The notes below the pieces were generated by a model. That model was given only the letters and a program-made list of their open reading frames with translations, was not told the origin of the DNA and searched no databases. Positions 22,235-34,384 of a DNA stretch of 64,000 bases are shown here, one piece after another (positions within the stretch are counted from its first letter, which is position 1; the number at the start of each line of letters is the position of its first letter). The stretch lies in NCBI GenBank assembly GCA_029532415.1, contig JAQOTA010000071.1, positions 310,001-374,000 of the forward strand, given 5' to 3'. The translations under genes and the position numbers were made by a program. This DNA is from Marasmius tenuissimus. Its lineage: Eukaryota; Basidiomycota; Agaricomycetes; Agaricales; Marasmiaceae.

Positions 22235-25200
22235 TCAAAAGATGAGCGATTGCATTCTCATGAACATGTTCTCATTGATATCGTCCATGACAAAGTACTC
22301 ATCATCCCCGAAGTTCTGACCGTACCTCTCCACTAGTACTGCGCCTAGAATGATTATGCGCGCTGGAATGAAGTACGAGTCCTTTTGCATCTTTGCCTTC
22401 ACCCGATACAAACCCATGTCCTGGTCAACGGGTTGTGTACCCCTTTCGGTGCATCGTATGGGTGGACTAGGGCAAATTTGAAGACTTCCGAGTCTACTTT
22501 GCACTTGAAGAGGAAGACCAAACACGCAAAGATGACTTTACCGGGAGCAGAGCTGATAAGAACGGCATCATACCACTTGTTGCTGAAGAATTCGGGGTGT
22601 GCTCAAGAGAAATCACATTGAATCTCCCAGCCAACAAGGGACTGGTAAAAGTTTTTGATCAAGCGATGTTCTTGAATGATCTAAGAAAAGGGAATTTCGG
22701 AATTTGCTTGCCACTCAACCATGAAGCGAGGCCTTGCGACTCACCTCGTCTTCCTCCCCAAAACAGTATGACAGGAGGGGCTGTTTGGTGGTATACTTGT
22801 GTATAAATTCTGGGAGATACCGCTGAAACCGCAGGCAGAAGCCCCGAAACGCAGGGTTGTCCTTATAAGCCTCTTCCAGAGCTTTAAACGACCATGTCTT
22901 TCCGATAACAAGCATTGTGAGGCCTTCCGAGTCTGAGGCCAGCTCGCTGGGCTCCTCTTTTACTGCAAGACCAATGCCCTCCCCCGTTGTATTCGACACA
23001 CTCAAGTCGCACTGTGCTCTTGCCTCCTGTGGCACTAGCGGTGACGTTTTCTTGAGGGCTTCCTGTTGATCGTAATGGTCAAGACGTTGGTTGATGATTG
23101 ATGCGACATAAGCGCAATGATCGATGCAAAGAATCTAACCACTTGACTAAGTTCACAGCCATGAGGGAGCACAAGAAGATGTACCTGAGGTGCAAATTCA
23201 CGGAAATTAGACTGGAGTTGATAGGACTTTTTTAAGGGTCCATGCATGTTTTTGTTTATCTTGGTTGCAAAATTACACGCAGCACCTTTGTTCATTATGT
23301 CGTCGAAGACGTGCTTATATGTATGTGCCTTCGGAAAGTTCCATGAAGTATGCTTATTGCTCAACTGCCAGGATTCGACTGCCGCCTTCTCACTATACTC
23401 CTGTGAGATTGTCAGAATTCATTGACATTCTGGAGGATATGGCAGCCTGTTACCTGAATGAGCTTTGATAACTCGATTGCTGAGAGTCGTCCTTTTCTGA
23501 TGGTGTCCTTCGTATGTCGAGTGAGGGCTGTGTACATGTTGAAACACCTAAAGGCGTGCAAACACCTCAAGAGTAACCATCCGTTAGGATCACACTCTTT
23601 TGTCAACACATTGAGTGCACAAAACCCAGTTTGCTTTCATGACAGGAGAGTTAGGTCATGCAAAGCATAAACCAACCAACACGTACTTTTGCTATAGCCT
23701 CCTCCTTTGTTCTGTTCGTGAAATTCATTTCCATTATGTAGCTGAAGTGGGGAAGGCCACTCCACCGAGGAAACGCGGCCATTCTAACCGAGCAAGGTCA
23801 GTGTTCAGTACACGTATTAGGTGGTGTCAATGCCTACTGTTGATCAACCTTATCCATTGCACCTGTGCCGCAGCTTTTGATACGGGCCTGGAGTTCCAAA
23901 AGGAGGTGATGGAACAAGCCAATTGCAGCGTGAAGTCAGTCGTATGAGCATGCTAGATAGGGATTGGAATGATTGAGATCCCAGAAGAAGTTCTGCCGAA
24001 GACTTAAGTGCATCGCAAGGATCAGCATTGAGAAAGAAACATACCTCCACATTCCTTATGCCAGCCTCTTTCATTGCATCTGCATCTTCTGTTTGAATTA
24101 GGGCACGCATACTCTCTGTCATTCTCGCGGGGTACTCCTTTGAATGGTCTGATAATTGTTCTTTTGGCACGAGGCAGACTGGACAAGGTGCTTTCGAATT
24201 CGGGCCCTTCATGAGAGTGTAGAAACCTCTATACAACCGTGAATGAGATTCGTAGACCACTTATCGAGAGGTCGCACTTACTGTTTCTCATAATCGGAAG
24301 AGCTCATGGGAATACATGGCCACAGGTGGAGCTCCTCTTTGGGCTTGAACTCGAAATGAATCCCATACGAGTTGTTCTCCTTGACTGAACTGAGGATCAT
24401 TTCCATCTGCTTTTGCCACAAAATCCTCTTCAGCTCAATAAAGCCTTTCAGCTTCTTATACTTGGAGTTGTCCGGGATCTGATTTGTATGTCAAATTGAT
24501 ACACTGTGTAGCGGAGAGTTCGTCAAGAACAACTCACAATGTCAATCCAGCCGATCACTCGTCCTCCTCCTATGTTAATATTACTATTTTGCACAGCATT
24601 GTCAATGTTGGCAATTCGAGCGATGACTGGATAGCCCGTAGCTGAACCGAAAGACAAAAGTCTCGTCTTGTCAGAGTATACGATGTAGGCAAGGGGTTTC
24701 CCGCTGGCAGGCAGTGCGGACTATCAGATAGAAAGACTATCAGCCGATGTGCCTTTGATTCAATCGAGAGACGTACCTGTATTTCCCAAAATCTGTCCGC
24801 TGTCCAGGGCAATGAAACGAACCTCTCCCACCCAGCTCCGGTCCACCTGTACAACCGTTGAGCGTCCCAATGAAACCGGTGTCCAACAAGGGGATCTTCA
24901 AGGAGGTCCCGCGTTCATTTCCATGTGTCTCGTACATAACACAACAAGTTATACTCCACTTCCTCCGTGCCAGTTTTGAAACTGGGAGGTAAATCTTGCT
25001 TCTCGAACTATGAAGACGTGAGGTGCAAACCAGAAAGGGAACTAGAGGCAGAGCACTTACTGGCGTTGAGATATGTGAGGCTGACTCCCAAGCATCGCAA
25101 ACACTCTGGTGGTTTTTGAACAAAACTTTTTCGCCCACAGTTATCTGCTTGATCAATTGAAGGAGTACGTCAGTTAGGTTCTTATTCAAACGTGCTTCTA

Positions 25201-25863
25201 ACGCAAAATTTGCAACATCGAAATCGATCCGTGATAGGAATTGTGCCCATGGCTTCATTTTCAAGGGAGGTATTGCTGCCTGTTGCCGTTGTGACTTGAG
25301 ATATGATTGGAAAGGCATGACGTGATTGGGCGCCATGATTGATGGATGATGCTCGACTAAGATGTCATTCCCCACTGGCATGTACGACCTGCTGCAATAA
25401 GGTTCCCCGTTCCAAGCATCTGGGGGATTCAAGATGAGCAACGCTTGTAAACTCATACAAATGGTGCTTACCGAGAGTCAGCTCTGTTCCTTCTCCTTCA
25501 CTAGGCCACCCTCCAACATCGGCTTCATGATCGTGCCAAGCTTCGGCGGCTCCAGTCAGCTCGGGATCTAAGCTCGACGATGGGAAGCGCGCCTGGTGAA
25601 ATTCTGGAAGAGCTAAAGCTTTCTGTGAGCAGGTAAAAGCATGGATTTGAACACTACACACAATTTGCATGTCAATTCCTTGGTCTGCTAGAGCGTGTTG
25701 CATGGAACGCAGCAGTCCTCTGCGCATTCTCTTGGTTTTCTCTACATGCTTTCTGGTGTATACCGATTCCTCGTGCGCCCACAGAGGCCCCACATATTTC
25801 ACAGATTTTGTCAGGCATGGTGAAGGTGAGGAGAAGGTGATCGATTGAATCCATGGCCGGCAT
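22235..25863 (-). pseudogene. Plavaka-type transposase, degenerate copy
   Basis: DNA transposase of the Plavaka group (related to CACTA/EnSpm), common in Agaricomycetes. Exons in order: an N-terminal Cys/His module CEICGASVGARGIGIHQKAC (25,800s); PWAQFLSRIDFDVANFALEA (about 25,230); WTADRFWEIQ (about 24,780); SDKTRLLSFGSATGYPV (about 24,660); CIPMSSSDYEKQ (about 24,300); APCPVCLVPKEQL (about 24,180); NFFWDLNHSNPYLACSYD (about 23,970); WNFPKAHTYKHVFDDIM (about 23,320); MHGPLKKSYQL (about 23,240); and a C-terminal YFVMDDINENMF near 22,260. An in-frame TGA at 23,938-23,936 stands exactly where the family has Arg (SYD-R-LHA), and further stops and frame changes occur near 23,800 and 22,680. It is probably inactive. 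Compare the intact copy at 54,886-59,283. Confidence 0.8.
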
Positions 25864-27545
25864 ACAAGACTACAAACACTATCAATATGACATATTAACG
25901 TGTCATGAGTATCGTCCCCACGGGCTGAAGACGACCTTCTGAATATAGTTTGGGAGGCAGGCTTCCAAAGTCCACAAATATGAGTCTTTAGGTTTGCTAA
26001 AGGTGGTAGGAAGCAGGCTTACTTGAACAGAAACCTCTGCAAATCCTTTCACCGACGTCCTTTGCATACAGGGCAGCAGCAACCTTCATCCTCCAGGGTC
26101 GGGGTTTCCAGCTGCTTCTGCAGATCCATAGAGCCTGTCAAGACGCTTCTGAATGTCCAATTGGCGTGCTTTTCATCTCTGAGTAGTACTAAACATCAGG
26201 TTTTGTTGAATAGATTGAAGCGCAAACGACTTACCACTCCGGGAGTAAATATGAGAGCAAGTTTTTGAGACTTTGGAGCCGTTGAGGGTTGACATCCAAG
26301 CCAAAGTGTTTGAAAGGGTTATTCCGAGAGACAGGGCATAGGTCAACACCGTACACTCTGTAAAACGTTGGTGTAAATCACAAGTGATTGGTGCAAACCA
26401 TATCACAGAAAACAGCTTCCTATATCTGAAGATCAGCGCAAACTGAATAGGTCAGCAGCCAGAATGCGGCTTACCAGTTTGGTGTATCCTGAAAATGGAG
26501 GTACGTCCCTGAATATCGCCCAAGTCGTAAGAAATTCTGAGGATATGAGATGACATTGGCGGGGGCCAAATGCGCTATAGAACGTCGGCGTGAACCAGAC
26601 GTTATGTGGTTGGCACAAACCAGACCACAAATTGCGGGGTAAGAAGGTATAGAGCAAGCGGAAAGTGTCGTGGTGGTGGTTGAGAAGAAAGAACTTTGTT
26701 GTGACATCAAGTCACGTCCAGTGATCTCAATGTGATCTGATTGTCACTCCATTCCAAACCTTGCCTCTTGACCAGAACCTTGCAACAATGCAAGTAAGTC
26801 ATTCTGACAGCCAGTTTGTCTCTTTTTGCTCACAAAAAAGATATCAGTTCATCTCCAAATCAAGACTTCATCCTCTGGACCAGATTGGACGGTTCGTGCT
26901 GCCAGTCTTGCGATATGATTTCAATCGGTCGCTTTTGACCCAAAGACTCACATCTTGGTTCAAGTTATTGTCTCTCGTTTCGTCTTCAATGCGGTCTTTT
27001 CTGTTACCAGGTGCGTGACTCGCCTTCCTGCTGTTTTTCTCGTCATGGAATCTTCCCCACAGATACCATTATCTCACAAGTCCTCTCAGGTTCCGCCTGT
27101 TCATGTTACATATAAAGTACATGTTCTAGCTTCTATTACCTCTCTCAGGGAGTCTCACACACTTGCTAATAGGATTGTAGACCCTCAAGGTGACGCGTTT
27201 TCTCACCATTACTTTGAACTAGACGGTTTGCGCCGCTAGTTTTGCGATACGATCACTATCGGTCGCTTGTGAGTCCAAGGCCTTCACTTGGCTTGCAGTT
27301 TGCTTGGCATATCTCCTTTGGCCTCAGAGACTGAACCACCATCTATTGTTTCTCTAGATCTCTCTGATGAGTTCTTCGATCCCCGATTATGCCTTCTCTC
27401 ATGCCCTGGAGACACAAGACTTCTTGAAAGATCCTTCCCTCCTCACTCGCTATGCCAATCCCGATGCCCGTGTGTTCTGATCCATACACTGCTTACCTAC
27501 CTCTGCTAATTCGTATACTCAGCTATACGCTCATTCGAAGGTCAA
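25864..27545. other. stretch without a firm gene
   Basis: Short frames only. About 26,160-26,060 on the minus strand gives an exon-like piece (CCCPVC). About 26,365-26,415 and 26,580-26,635 are related to each other (AAACGT.GG.GT.AA and GTG.TTGG..CAAACCA), an internal repeat. About 27,376-27,480 on the plus strand has a short protein-like frame (PDYAFSHALETQDF) upstream of the next gene and may be its 5' part. Confidence 0.35.
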
Positions 27546-29484
27546 GTGGGAAATGCTTACCCTGGAAATGTTCTGATCACTTCCCCCAACATGGACGTCC
27601 TGTACACACCTCCAATCAATGACTGCCGTGTTCGAATACAAAAAGACTTCCATTTCGGCCAAGATGATCCTTTCTTCCATCCACAGCCCTTCAGTCGTCC
27701 TATAGCCCACCTTGCGGTTATCCTGACACCATCTTCTGATCCTACTCACAGCCTTTCAGCGGCTTGGGTACAACCTACCTCAGAGGATTTTGAGGAGAGG
27801 GCAGCCTTGGACGTGTGCAAAGGTTTGGGGAGACTGTCCCGTGGTCTGTACTGGAGGTTTCATGCTTTGGCGTCCACCATTCTCGAAAGGTCATCCAGCA
27901 AGAGCGAAGACATATATATTGGCGTGCAGTCGACCCAGCTCTGCTCGCTGCTAGAACAATTTGAAAGTCAATGGGCTTCCAAAAGTGTTACCTTCCTAAG
28001 ATTCACATCTGTACAGTGTCAATGTCTCGAGCTCCTGGCCAGACACGACTGGGTGGATAGCTATCAAGAGTGATTTATGGTCAGAGGAATTGGAGACAAG
28101 GTTGTTCCAGTCAACCAAGAGATCATGGGGGCTTTTTTGGATGACTTAGATGTGGTAGACTGTCTCTTTAATGCGGGTATTCCAGTGTGGTACACACGTC
28201 CGATCTCTCAGTCGCTAGATGTTCGTATCAACAAGGCCGTAATATTCATCACAGAGAATCACTGGCAGATGATCGAGCTGCATAGTGGATACGAAGTTGA
28301 TCTGGTGGAAGCCCAACCCACGGCTTGTGTCATTTACACTGGGCTTGCCAACAAAGCCGAGCGGTATCACACAATGGCCAACTTCGTACACTTGTTGCTC
28401 CAATACCCTTCCCTTTTTGGTTCTTCTGAGCCTCAGAGCTCGACATCTCTGCTCAGGACATCACTTTCCTCCTCCTCCGTTGTTCCTGGCTCTTCACAGG
28501 GCGCACCTTGTAAGTCAAACACATAGCCTTTTCCTTCATCACCACCTCAAATATCTACATAATTGCCTAGATGCAAGAACAGGGAAAGTTCTGGTGTCTA
28601 GCAAGCATGGCGTCAATATGTTCCTTGATCCTGTTTCGCATTTGATGCCCCCCCAGTGTCCCAGCATGGAAGTCAGCCCTTGAGGCTCTATCCAGCTACA
28701 ATAGCACTCTTCCTGCACCGGACAGTGTTGGTGGTGGGTGTTTTCTCCCTCCCCCCGTCTCTTTATCAATTCTCAGAGGGACGAAACCAAGGTCACCTTG
28801 ATCATTACTTGGCTCAAACTGCAGCAAGTTCTCCTGTACCGCCTCTTTGTAGAGTCTCGGCGATTCTCAAACAAGCAGTGGTGAGCTCTCCTCCTAGGTG
28901 CCAATCCTGGAGCTGGTCCCTCGGACCCAAAACAAGTGTCGCACTCGAAGGAAATGCGTGAAGTTTTACAGGACTTCATTCAAAAATCCGGCCTTTCACT
29001 CAAACCTGATAATCTAGACGGCATAAAGCCCTCATGGGAAGGGATGAAACTCGAAGAGGGCCAGCTCCCCTCCTCCCGAATTGTCCACGAGATCATGTGT
29101 GAGCTCTTTGAGCTGAATTTCAGGCAGGAGTTACTGGTACTTGACTCCCAGCTCAATGGAAGCAGCATGTCTTTGTTCAACAGATGGTGTCTTCTGGATG
29201 CATGTTGGGTTTGCTCTGCAGATCGTACACCCAACATCAGTTGCTCAGACGGACTTGGTAATGATTTGATCCAGGGCTGGTCACCTTACCTTGCTGCCCT
29301 CCCTAAGGTGATGTCGACGTGGAGAATATCGAAGCCAATGGAGCTGCTCAATGCCTTTCCTAACAACAAAACCGCTCACAACCATTATGCCACCGTTGAA
29401 CGGGTAGAACGTGCACTTGCGTCGTCCTACACCAGTGCCACGTTGGATATATTCAGTCATGCATCAGTCCCACATTCCCTTTGA
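27546..29484 (+). pseudogene. unknown Agaricomycete family, near full-length copy with stops
   Basis: Same family as the split gene at 38,440-39,571 plus 16,413-17,435. N-terminal block: FGQDDPFFHPQPFSRPI. Middle block: NQEIMGAFLDDLDVVD, then FNAGIPVWYTRP. C-terminal blocks: VPAWKSALEAL (about 28,640), YRLFVESRRFSNKQW (about 28,840), and FELNFRQELLVLDSQL (about 29,110) to the stop at 29,484. A TGA at 28,071-28,073 (a CGA-type site) separates the first two blocks, and another TGA follows KQW near 28,888. Frame changes near 28,560-28,780 may be introns. It has no enzyme signature I can name. It is useful as the template showing the N- and C-terminal halves belong to one gene. Confidence 0.6.
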
Positions 29485-30038
29485 TAGCCGGGCTTCTGGG
29501 GTTGCCTTTCAGACTACGGTGCATGGTTTTCGCGAGTTTTCTTGTCAACTACTAAAAGGAGGACTCCGTCACTATCTTGGTCGTAGGACACCGTTTTTGC
29601 ATACACCCATCATGTCGTTGTTGTGGTCTTTTGTACAATATCTTTACCCACAATTCTATCTAGATGTCTTTGCTTCAACTCAGTTCATACCCTGAACAAC
29701 CTGGAGTGACCTCTGACTTGTCTACGTGCTAACAGAGGTGTCGCCGCCATTTGTCGTTCCTTGTTGGATGTAAATAACGTACAGCTGTGGTAAATAACGT
29801 ACAGTCTGTGGCATATTAGGCCCTTTTAAGTAACTAATTAAGGGCGGACCGCTACCAAATCAGGCACCCCCCCTTAAAAGGCTGCCTGAAAATTTGCGAC
29901 ATTATCACGCACCTTCATGCACGTTTTCTCTGTTGGTTCTGTCCTTCGTGATACAGAAATCATTATTCTCCTCATAGTCAGAGAAATTGCATCTGTGTAA
30001 CTGGGTGCCTGCTACTGAGCAGCAAGAGCTGAGTCAGT
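29485..30038. other. intergenic stretch with a short tandem duplication
   Basis: GTAAATAACGTACAG occurs twice in tandem (about 29,770-29,805). The C-run CCCCCCCTTAAAAGG near 29,870 and TTTGCGACA nearby echo words at 18,640-18,720 in complement. No gene seen. Confidence 0.4.
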
Positions 30039-30309
30039 CCGCTGTAAAGCGCCACTCGCGGTGTATAATATAATCTAACTCGTAGGTCAAATCCTCCCAA
30101 CACTCAAGAGTGTAGCTGAAGGGTGCGGGAATCGGGGATCGGCATTGATCGTAGGTTCCGCTCTTAGCCAGACTGCAATGGTAGGCTGAAAGAAATCTGA
30201 CTCAAGAAACTATCCAACTAAGGTAGCTTTGCCTCTGAAACCAGTTCGGGGTCAAAAGTGGGGTTTGGAAGAGAGGTTTATAGGTTAATTCGGGGAGTGT
30301 AGAGTTTGT

Positions 30310-30603
30310 TTGGTGCTTCGGAAGTGCGTTCTTAGGCTTCAACTAGCTTCAGAACCACTCAAACAGCAAGGAGCAACAAGACAATCAAATCAAACAATGG
30401 CAATAAGACTCCAATCAAGTCTGTCAATGACCGAAGACCAACTGTCAACGGCGAACAATATCCTCAGCTCAATTAGCTTCGGAGGTTCAACAATAGCTCA
30501 GCCAGTCAAGTCGGCGTCGCAGACAAACAATGCAAAGTCAAGGTCAAGCAAGTGTTCAATGGATTTTCTAGGTTTGGGCAAACAAAGTTCTATTCTGTTC
30601 TAA
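30310..30603 (+). other. 97-codon frame of element AB, copy B
   Basis: Identical in translation to 7052-6759 in copy A. It opens MVLRKCVLRL and is Ser/Thr/Gln-rich with no motif. It overlaps the region expected to be transcribed the other way from the TATA box near 30,722, so protein status is doubtful. Confidence 0.3.
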
Positions 30604-31574
30604 TGTCTCTCCAGAAGCGCTCCCGAGTCAACTGACTACCCAACAAGTGGAATAGCTTCGTATCCTCTGAATACTAATCGTACAGATTGCTTGGGGATTC
30701 TTAATGAAAACCCCACTGCTTATATACCCTAGGAGGCTCTAATTCTACTGAATTGTACAAATATCGAATAAACCATGCCTCGGAGGCATAAACTACCTAC
30801 TTTGGAATATACTTGGAGAGTTTTGTCTTTAATCTACGCTTTTGAACCCCAAAGTCAAAACCAATAATTTGCTTCGGAAGTATCATCAGCCTCGAACATT
30901 CTCTAACATTCTTTTCTTCCGGGTCTCTCCTATTGATGGTTCTGTTCTGCCTATCTGCCTCTGCAGCATTGATTCTCCAGTTCTAGACTCTTCAATTGTC
31001 ATAGGTCATCCTGTTCTATCTGCCTCTGAAGCGTATACTCCCTTTGTCTGAATCAAAGTACTTGCCTCCGAAGTGCTACTATATGCCTATATGCATTTAG
31101 TTACCCAGCTGTCCATAGCCAGGTTGATGTCCTTTCTATAGCTTGGATAGTTCTGATGTCCTGCCATCCATATGGTCGCCCCACTATATCCAATCTTGGT
31201 GCCTTGGATACCAGGTAATAGTTCAATGGTTCAGCCAGAACTCCCACTCGATTCTTTGGTACACCATTCCTTTCTTTCTAGTCCCTTGCCTCCCAGTGCA
31301 GTTGAGCACTGTGTTTTGCCACCAGCACCAACTATGCCTTAGTACAGTCAATATCTCCATGTACGAGTACAAGGGAGGTACCTCGACGGTGCAACTCCTT
31401 CGATCACTTCTCGATCATTGTTTAGCGCCCAGTGCCTGGTTCGGATCCACGCCTCCGAAGCGCTAATTTCCTAGTTTCTGAAGTAAAATTTCCATTTCAG
31501 CGGCCAGTCCAGAGGTCAGTAAAAGCAAGTGCTAGGTTGTCCCAATTCCTTGCTTACTTTTCCCTGAGCGTACT

Positions 31575-32269
31575 ATGGCACGCTTGCATAACATTGAAGA
31601 CCACTTTCGCAACTTACTCTATAGTAAGCCTTTCTACTTTCTAGATTCCGAGGCGGCCTTCTGACTTCCTCTCCAGAGTTGTATAAGCTCTGGTGGTATC
31701 CAGAAGATTACTCTGATAAGATCAAGGAGCGCCGCATCATCCTACCCATTCCACTCGATGCAGAACGAGAAGCTATCCTTGGAATCATCTTCCAGCAGTT
31801 CTTCCTCAGTCGCCACAGATCCGTCTACTGGGGCTACGTGATTCGTTACGACATGATCCAGGACGAAATCTATCTCTGCGAGGACACCTTTGACCACTTC
31901 ATTCCTCACAACGCCAGGTCTGTCATCGACATGGTCGCCGAGTCCATGGCTCGAGTTGGTTTCCTTGACTTCAAAACCGCTCGTACTCCTGGAGCCGTCA
32001 ACGCTTGGATCGACGCCGTCGTCAGCTGTGCTGAGTGCCCAGCACCTCCGAAGCTTGACTATACCAAGCTCTCGTTCTTCAAGTATTCCCCTGTCATGGG
32101 TCATTGGCTCTCTCAATCCTTTTCTTTCTATAATCCTATTTTATGCGATCCATTCTATACCGATTATCTAGATCATGAAACCTTCATTGATTCTTATTAT
32201 CCTGAAGATTCCGACGTAGATAATTACTTCGGTTGGGATGAGGTAGCTCTAGCCAATATGGATGACTAG
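31575..32269 (+). CDS. two-exon gene of unknown function in element AB
   Basis: Exon 1 (31,575-31,623) starts ATG and encodes MARLHNIEDHFRNLLY. The intron 31,624-31,676 (53 bp, GTAAGC...CTCCAG) leads into exon 2 (31,677-32,269), for about 213 residues in all. Its conserved parts include WWYPEDYSDKIK, FFLSRHRSVYWGYVIRYDM, YLCEDTFDHFIPHNARSVID and DFKTARTPGAVNAWIDAVV, with an acidic tail (YYPEDSDVDNYF). The donor is kept as GTGAGT in copy A, which supports real splicing. It is rich in W, Y, D and F and looks like a folded protein, but I recognise no family. A capsid-like or passenger protein is possible; that is only a guess. Confidence 0.55.
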
Positions 32270-32747
32270 CGTAACCTGTAGTATACCTAGTATACTTGAA
32301 TTAATCATGCCTCCAAAGCGAGGCCTCGACCTTATACCAAGCTTCTGAGGCTCGACTTAGTCTCGCTTTCCGACCATCCATGCTTCTGCGGTGACCTCCT
32401 CTGTCTATCCCTACTAGTACGGGTCTTCGTTAAGTCTGATTCTGTTATTCGAATCCTTAGTACAATGCCTCCAAGCCACTGGAGATATTCCCTTGTTATG
32501 ACTACAGGTCCTAGTCGTGCCTCCGAAGTGATACTTTCGTCAGTTATACGACTCCTACAGTTTTCAGAGATAAGGAGAGACGCCTCTGAGGCGCTATTCT
32601 CTCCTTATGCTAGGATCTGAGCCTTTTACTAGCCGCTCGGGACTCACTCTAGTACTTGTATTACCTAGTCATTTCTTATCTGTTTTATGCTAAAATCGCA
32701 CAAAACAAGGCTCCGAAGCTGCTTTTTAATAGCAGGCGCTACACCGC

Positions 32748-33896
32748 TCAAGTAACTCCCGATGGCAACAACACCCTTACCTTTTTATTCATGTCTCCAA
32801 GTGAAGGCCATCTGGAACTTGGATGTTTACTATATAGCTCTTGAGAGTAATGGTTAGTGAAAAAGTGAAATAGTTAACAGGAAACTTTATAGTACCTATT
32901 GATTACTATACAGTACTATATAGTGCTGTATAGTAGCTTCTTTACTGAGGGTTTGGCAAGGATCAAGGGATATTTGGCCAATCAGAACCCTCGGGGCCAT
33001 CACAAGTATGACATGACATCCAGTCCGCCAAATTGGACACAGGACAGTATGTCGCGTCTGACTCTATGGAATACCACGTCTCCGACGCGTCAATGGTATC
33101 AGAAGTTCTGTTGCTTGGATTCTTCACTGAATATACTGTAATATTCAAACAATATTACATACAGAAGGACGAACTACGAGCCAGACAGACATAAAATTTG
33201 AGAGATAAAATATATACTGGGCTTCCACAGAAACCTGGGACCTTGAAACTGACATGAGAATTTGACGACACTTAGGTCAGGCCAAATCACTTACTTGAAG
33301 AGTCTCGCAGACTACTTGAGTTGGTGCTGGGGGGGTGATATTGAGGGTCCTGGGCAAGTCCAATCATTCACTTTAAAATCAGACTTGGTGATTGAAAACT
33401 TACCTAGGATATCTTGCACCAGGCAGGTCGTCAGATGTGGAGATGGTGAATTGTGAGTCAAATTTGACATGTGTTCGACAATTGCGACACCCCTTAGCCC
33501 CCATGGTTGCATAGTAATTTTTCATTGGACTATAGCATCAGGAAATTGGGGTCTGGTGCTGGGACAACCTGGGAAGGCAAACACTGGACCAGATTCCCTG
33601 GTGACTCTGGGGACGCCAGGTTGGTCCAGGTTGACCCAAGCCAATGCAAGTTGCCAGGTTTGCCTGGGCAAACCTGACCCAACTTAGAAAGTTGGCTGTC
33701 AGAACAGATTCCCAGGACAGGCAAGGTCAAATTAAGGATAACCTAAGTGTTAATGCATATAGCATGCAGGCTCACAGGTATGCTGTCTACTCTTGTGCTG
33801 AATGGTTTATGGTTTGCTCACTTTTAAGTTACAGACCTATCATCCTTATTCTTGACCAACATACCTCCCTACTCTTTTCATTTTCCAATACATATT
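32748..33896. other. non-coding stretch with miniature-like repeat
   Basis: AT-rich palindromic words (ACTATACAGTACTATATAG) lie at about 32,913-32,935. About 33,520-33,700 repeats the 12,315-12,490 unit (GGACTATAGCATCAGG, GGTCTGGTGCTGGGACAAC, many CCTGGG/CCCAGG). No gene seen. Confidence 0.45.
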
Positions 33897-33901
33897 GCAA
33901 C
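33897..33901. repeat. Copia target-site duplication, 5' side (GCAAC)
   Basis: Directly outside the 5' LTR. It is the reverse complement of GTTGC at 14,853-14,857, as expected if one inversion separated the element's two ends. Confidence 0.75.
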
Positions 33902-34148
33902 TGTTGAATCCAGACTACCAGATATATCAACCGTTGTATCAGGCCACATCTATGCTTTTCACTATGATCTATGCTATTCCTAGTCACTCCTGTTATAGTA
34001 GCTCCACCTCTGTATAGTATATAAGTAGATCTGTATCTACATGCAATACCAGTACTTTTACTACTCTCATTGCTGCCTCTAAGCCTATCTCCAGGTGAGC
34101 TAGTCTGTCCCATGCTGCCACTGCGTGGGCAGGACCTCTGCCTCAACA
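33902..34148 (+). mobile_element. Copia 5' LTR
   Basis: Starts TGTTGAATCC and ends CTCTGCCTCAACA. Homologous to 14,858-15,115 in reverse. It is followed at once by a primer-binding site and, after about 240 bp, by gag, which makes it the 5' LTR. Confidence 0.85.
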
Positions 34149-34160
34149 GGTTATGGGCCC
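34149..34160 (+). promoter_or_regulatory. primer-binding site matching the initiator tRNA-Met anticodon arm
   Basis: GGTTATGGGCCC directly follows the LTR. It is complementary to GGGCCCATAACC, the anticodon stem-loop of eukaryotic initiator tRNA-Met, not to the tRNA 3' end. Drosophila copia and several relatives are known to prime with such a half-tRNA. Confidence 0.75.
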
Positions 34161-34384
34161 CGGTGCCCTATTGATGTGCCCTGCAATGGCAAGCTCTCTA
34201 GGACATGCACCTTTACTGAGTGCTGCCTATGATGATGCACTATTGTGGTTGTTGCACTTGATAACCATCATGACTGCTTAATCGCTGTCGTGATGGGCAG
34301 ACCGTTCACACCGGTTCTGGATCTGTGAAGTCGACATCTTCATTGATGTTTGACGATGGTGGAATGTGTCCTCAACAATGACCA

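Larger units (their letters stand above)
30043..32743 (+). mobile_element. unclassified element 'AB', copy B (2701 bp, fuller copy)
   Basis: Starts TGTAAAGCGCC and ends GGCGCTACA, between perfect 4-bp duplications CCGC (30,039-30,042 and 32,744-32,747). It holds a two-exon gene (31,575-32,269), a 97-codon frame (30,310-30,603) and a divergent TATA box. Along its whole length a near-palindromic word of the form GCYTCNGARGC recurs about 19 times. It carries no known transposase, reverse transcriptase or integrase, so it is either non-autonomous with a passenger gene, a very long solo LTR, or a new element type. Confidence 0.75.
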
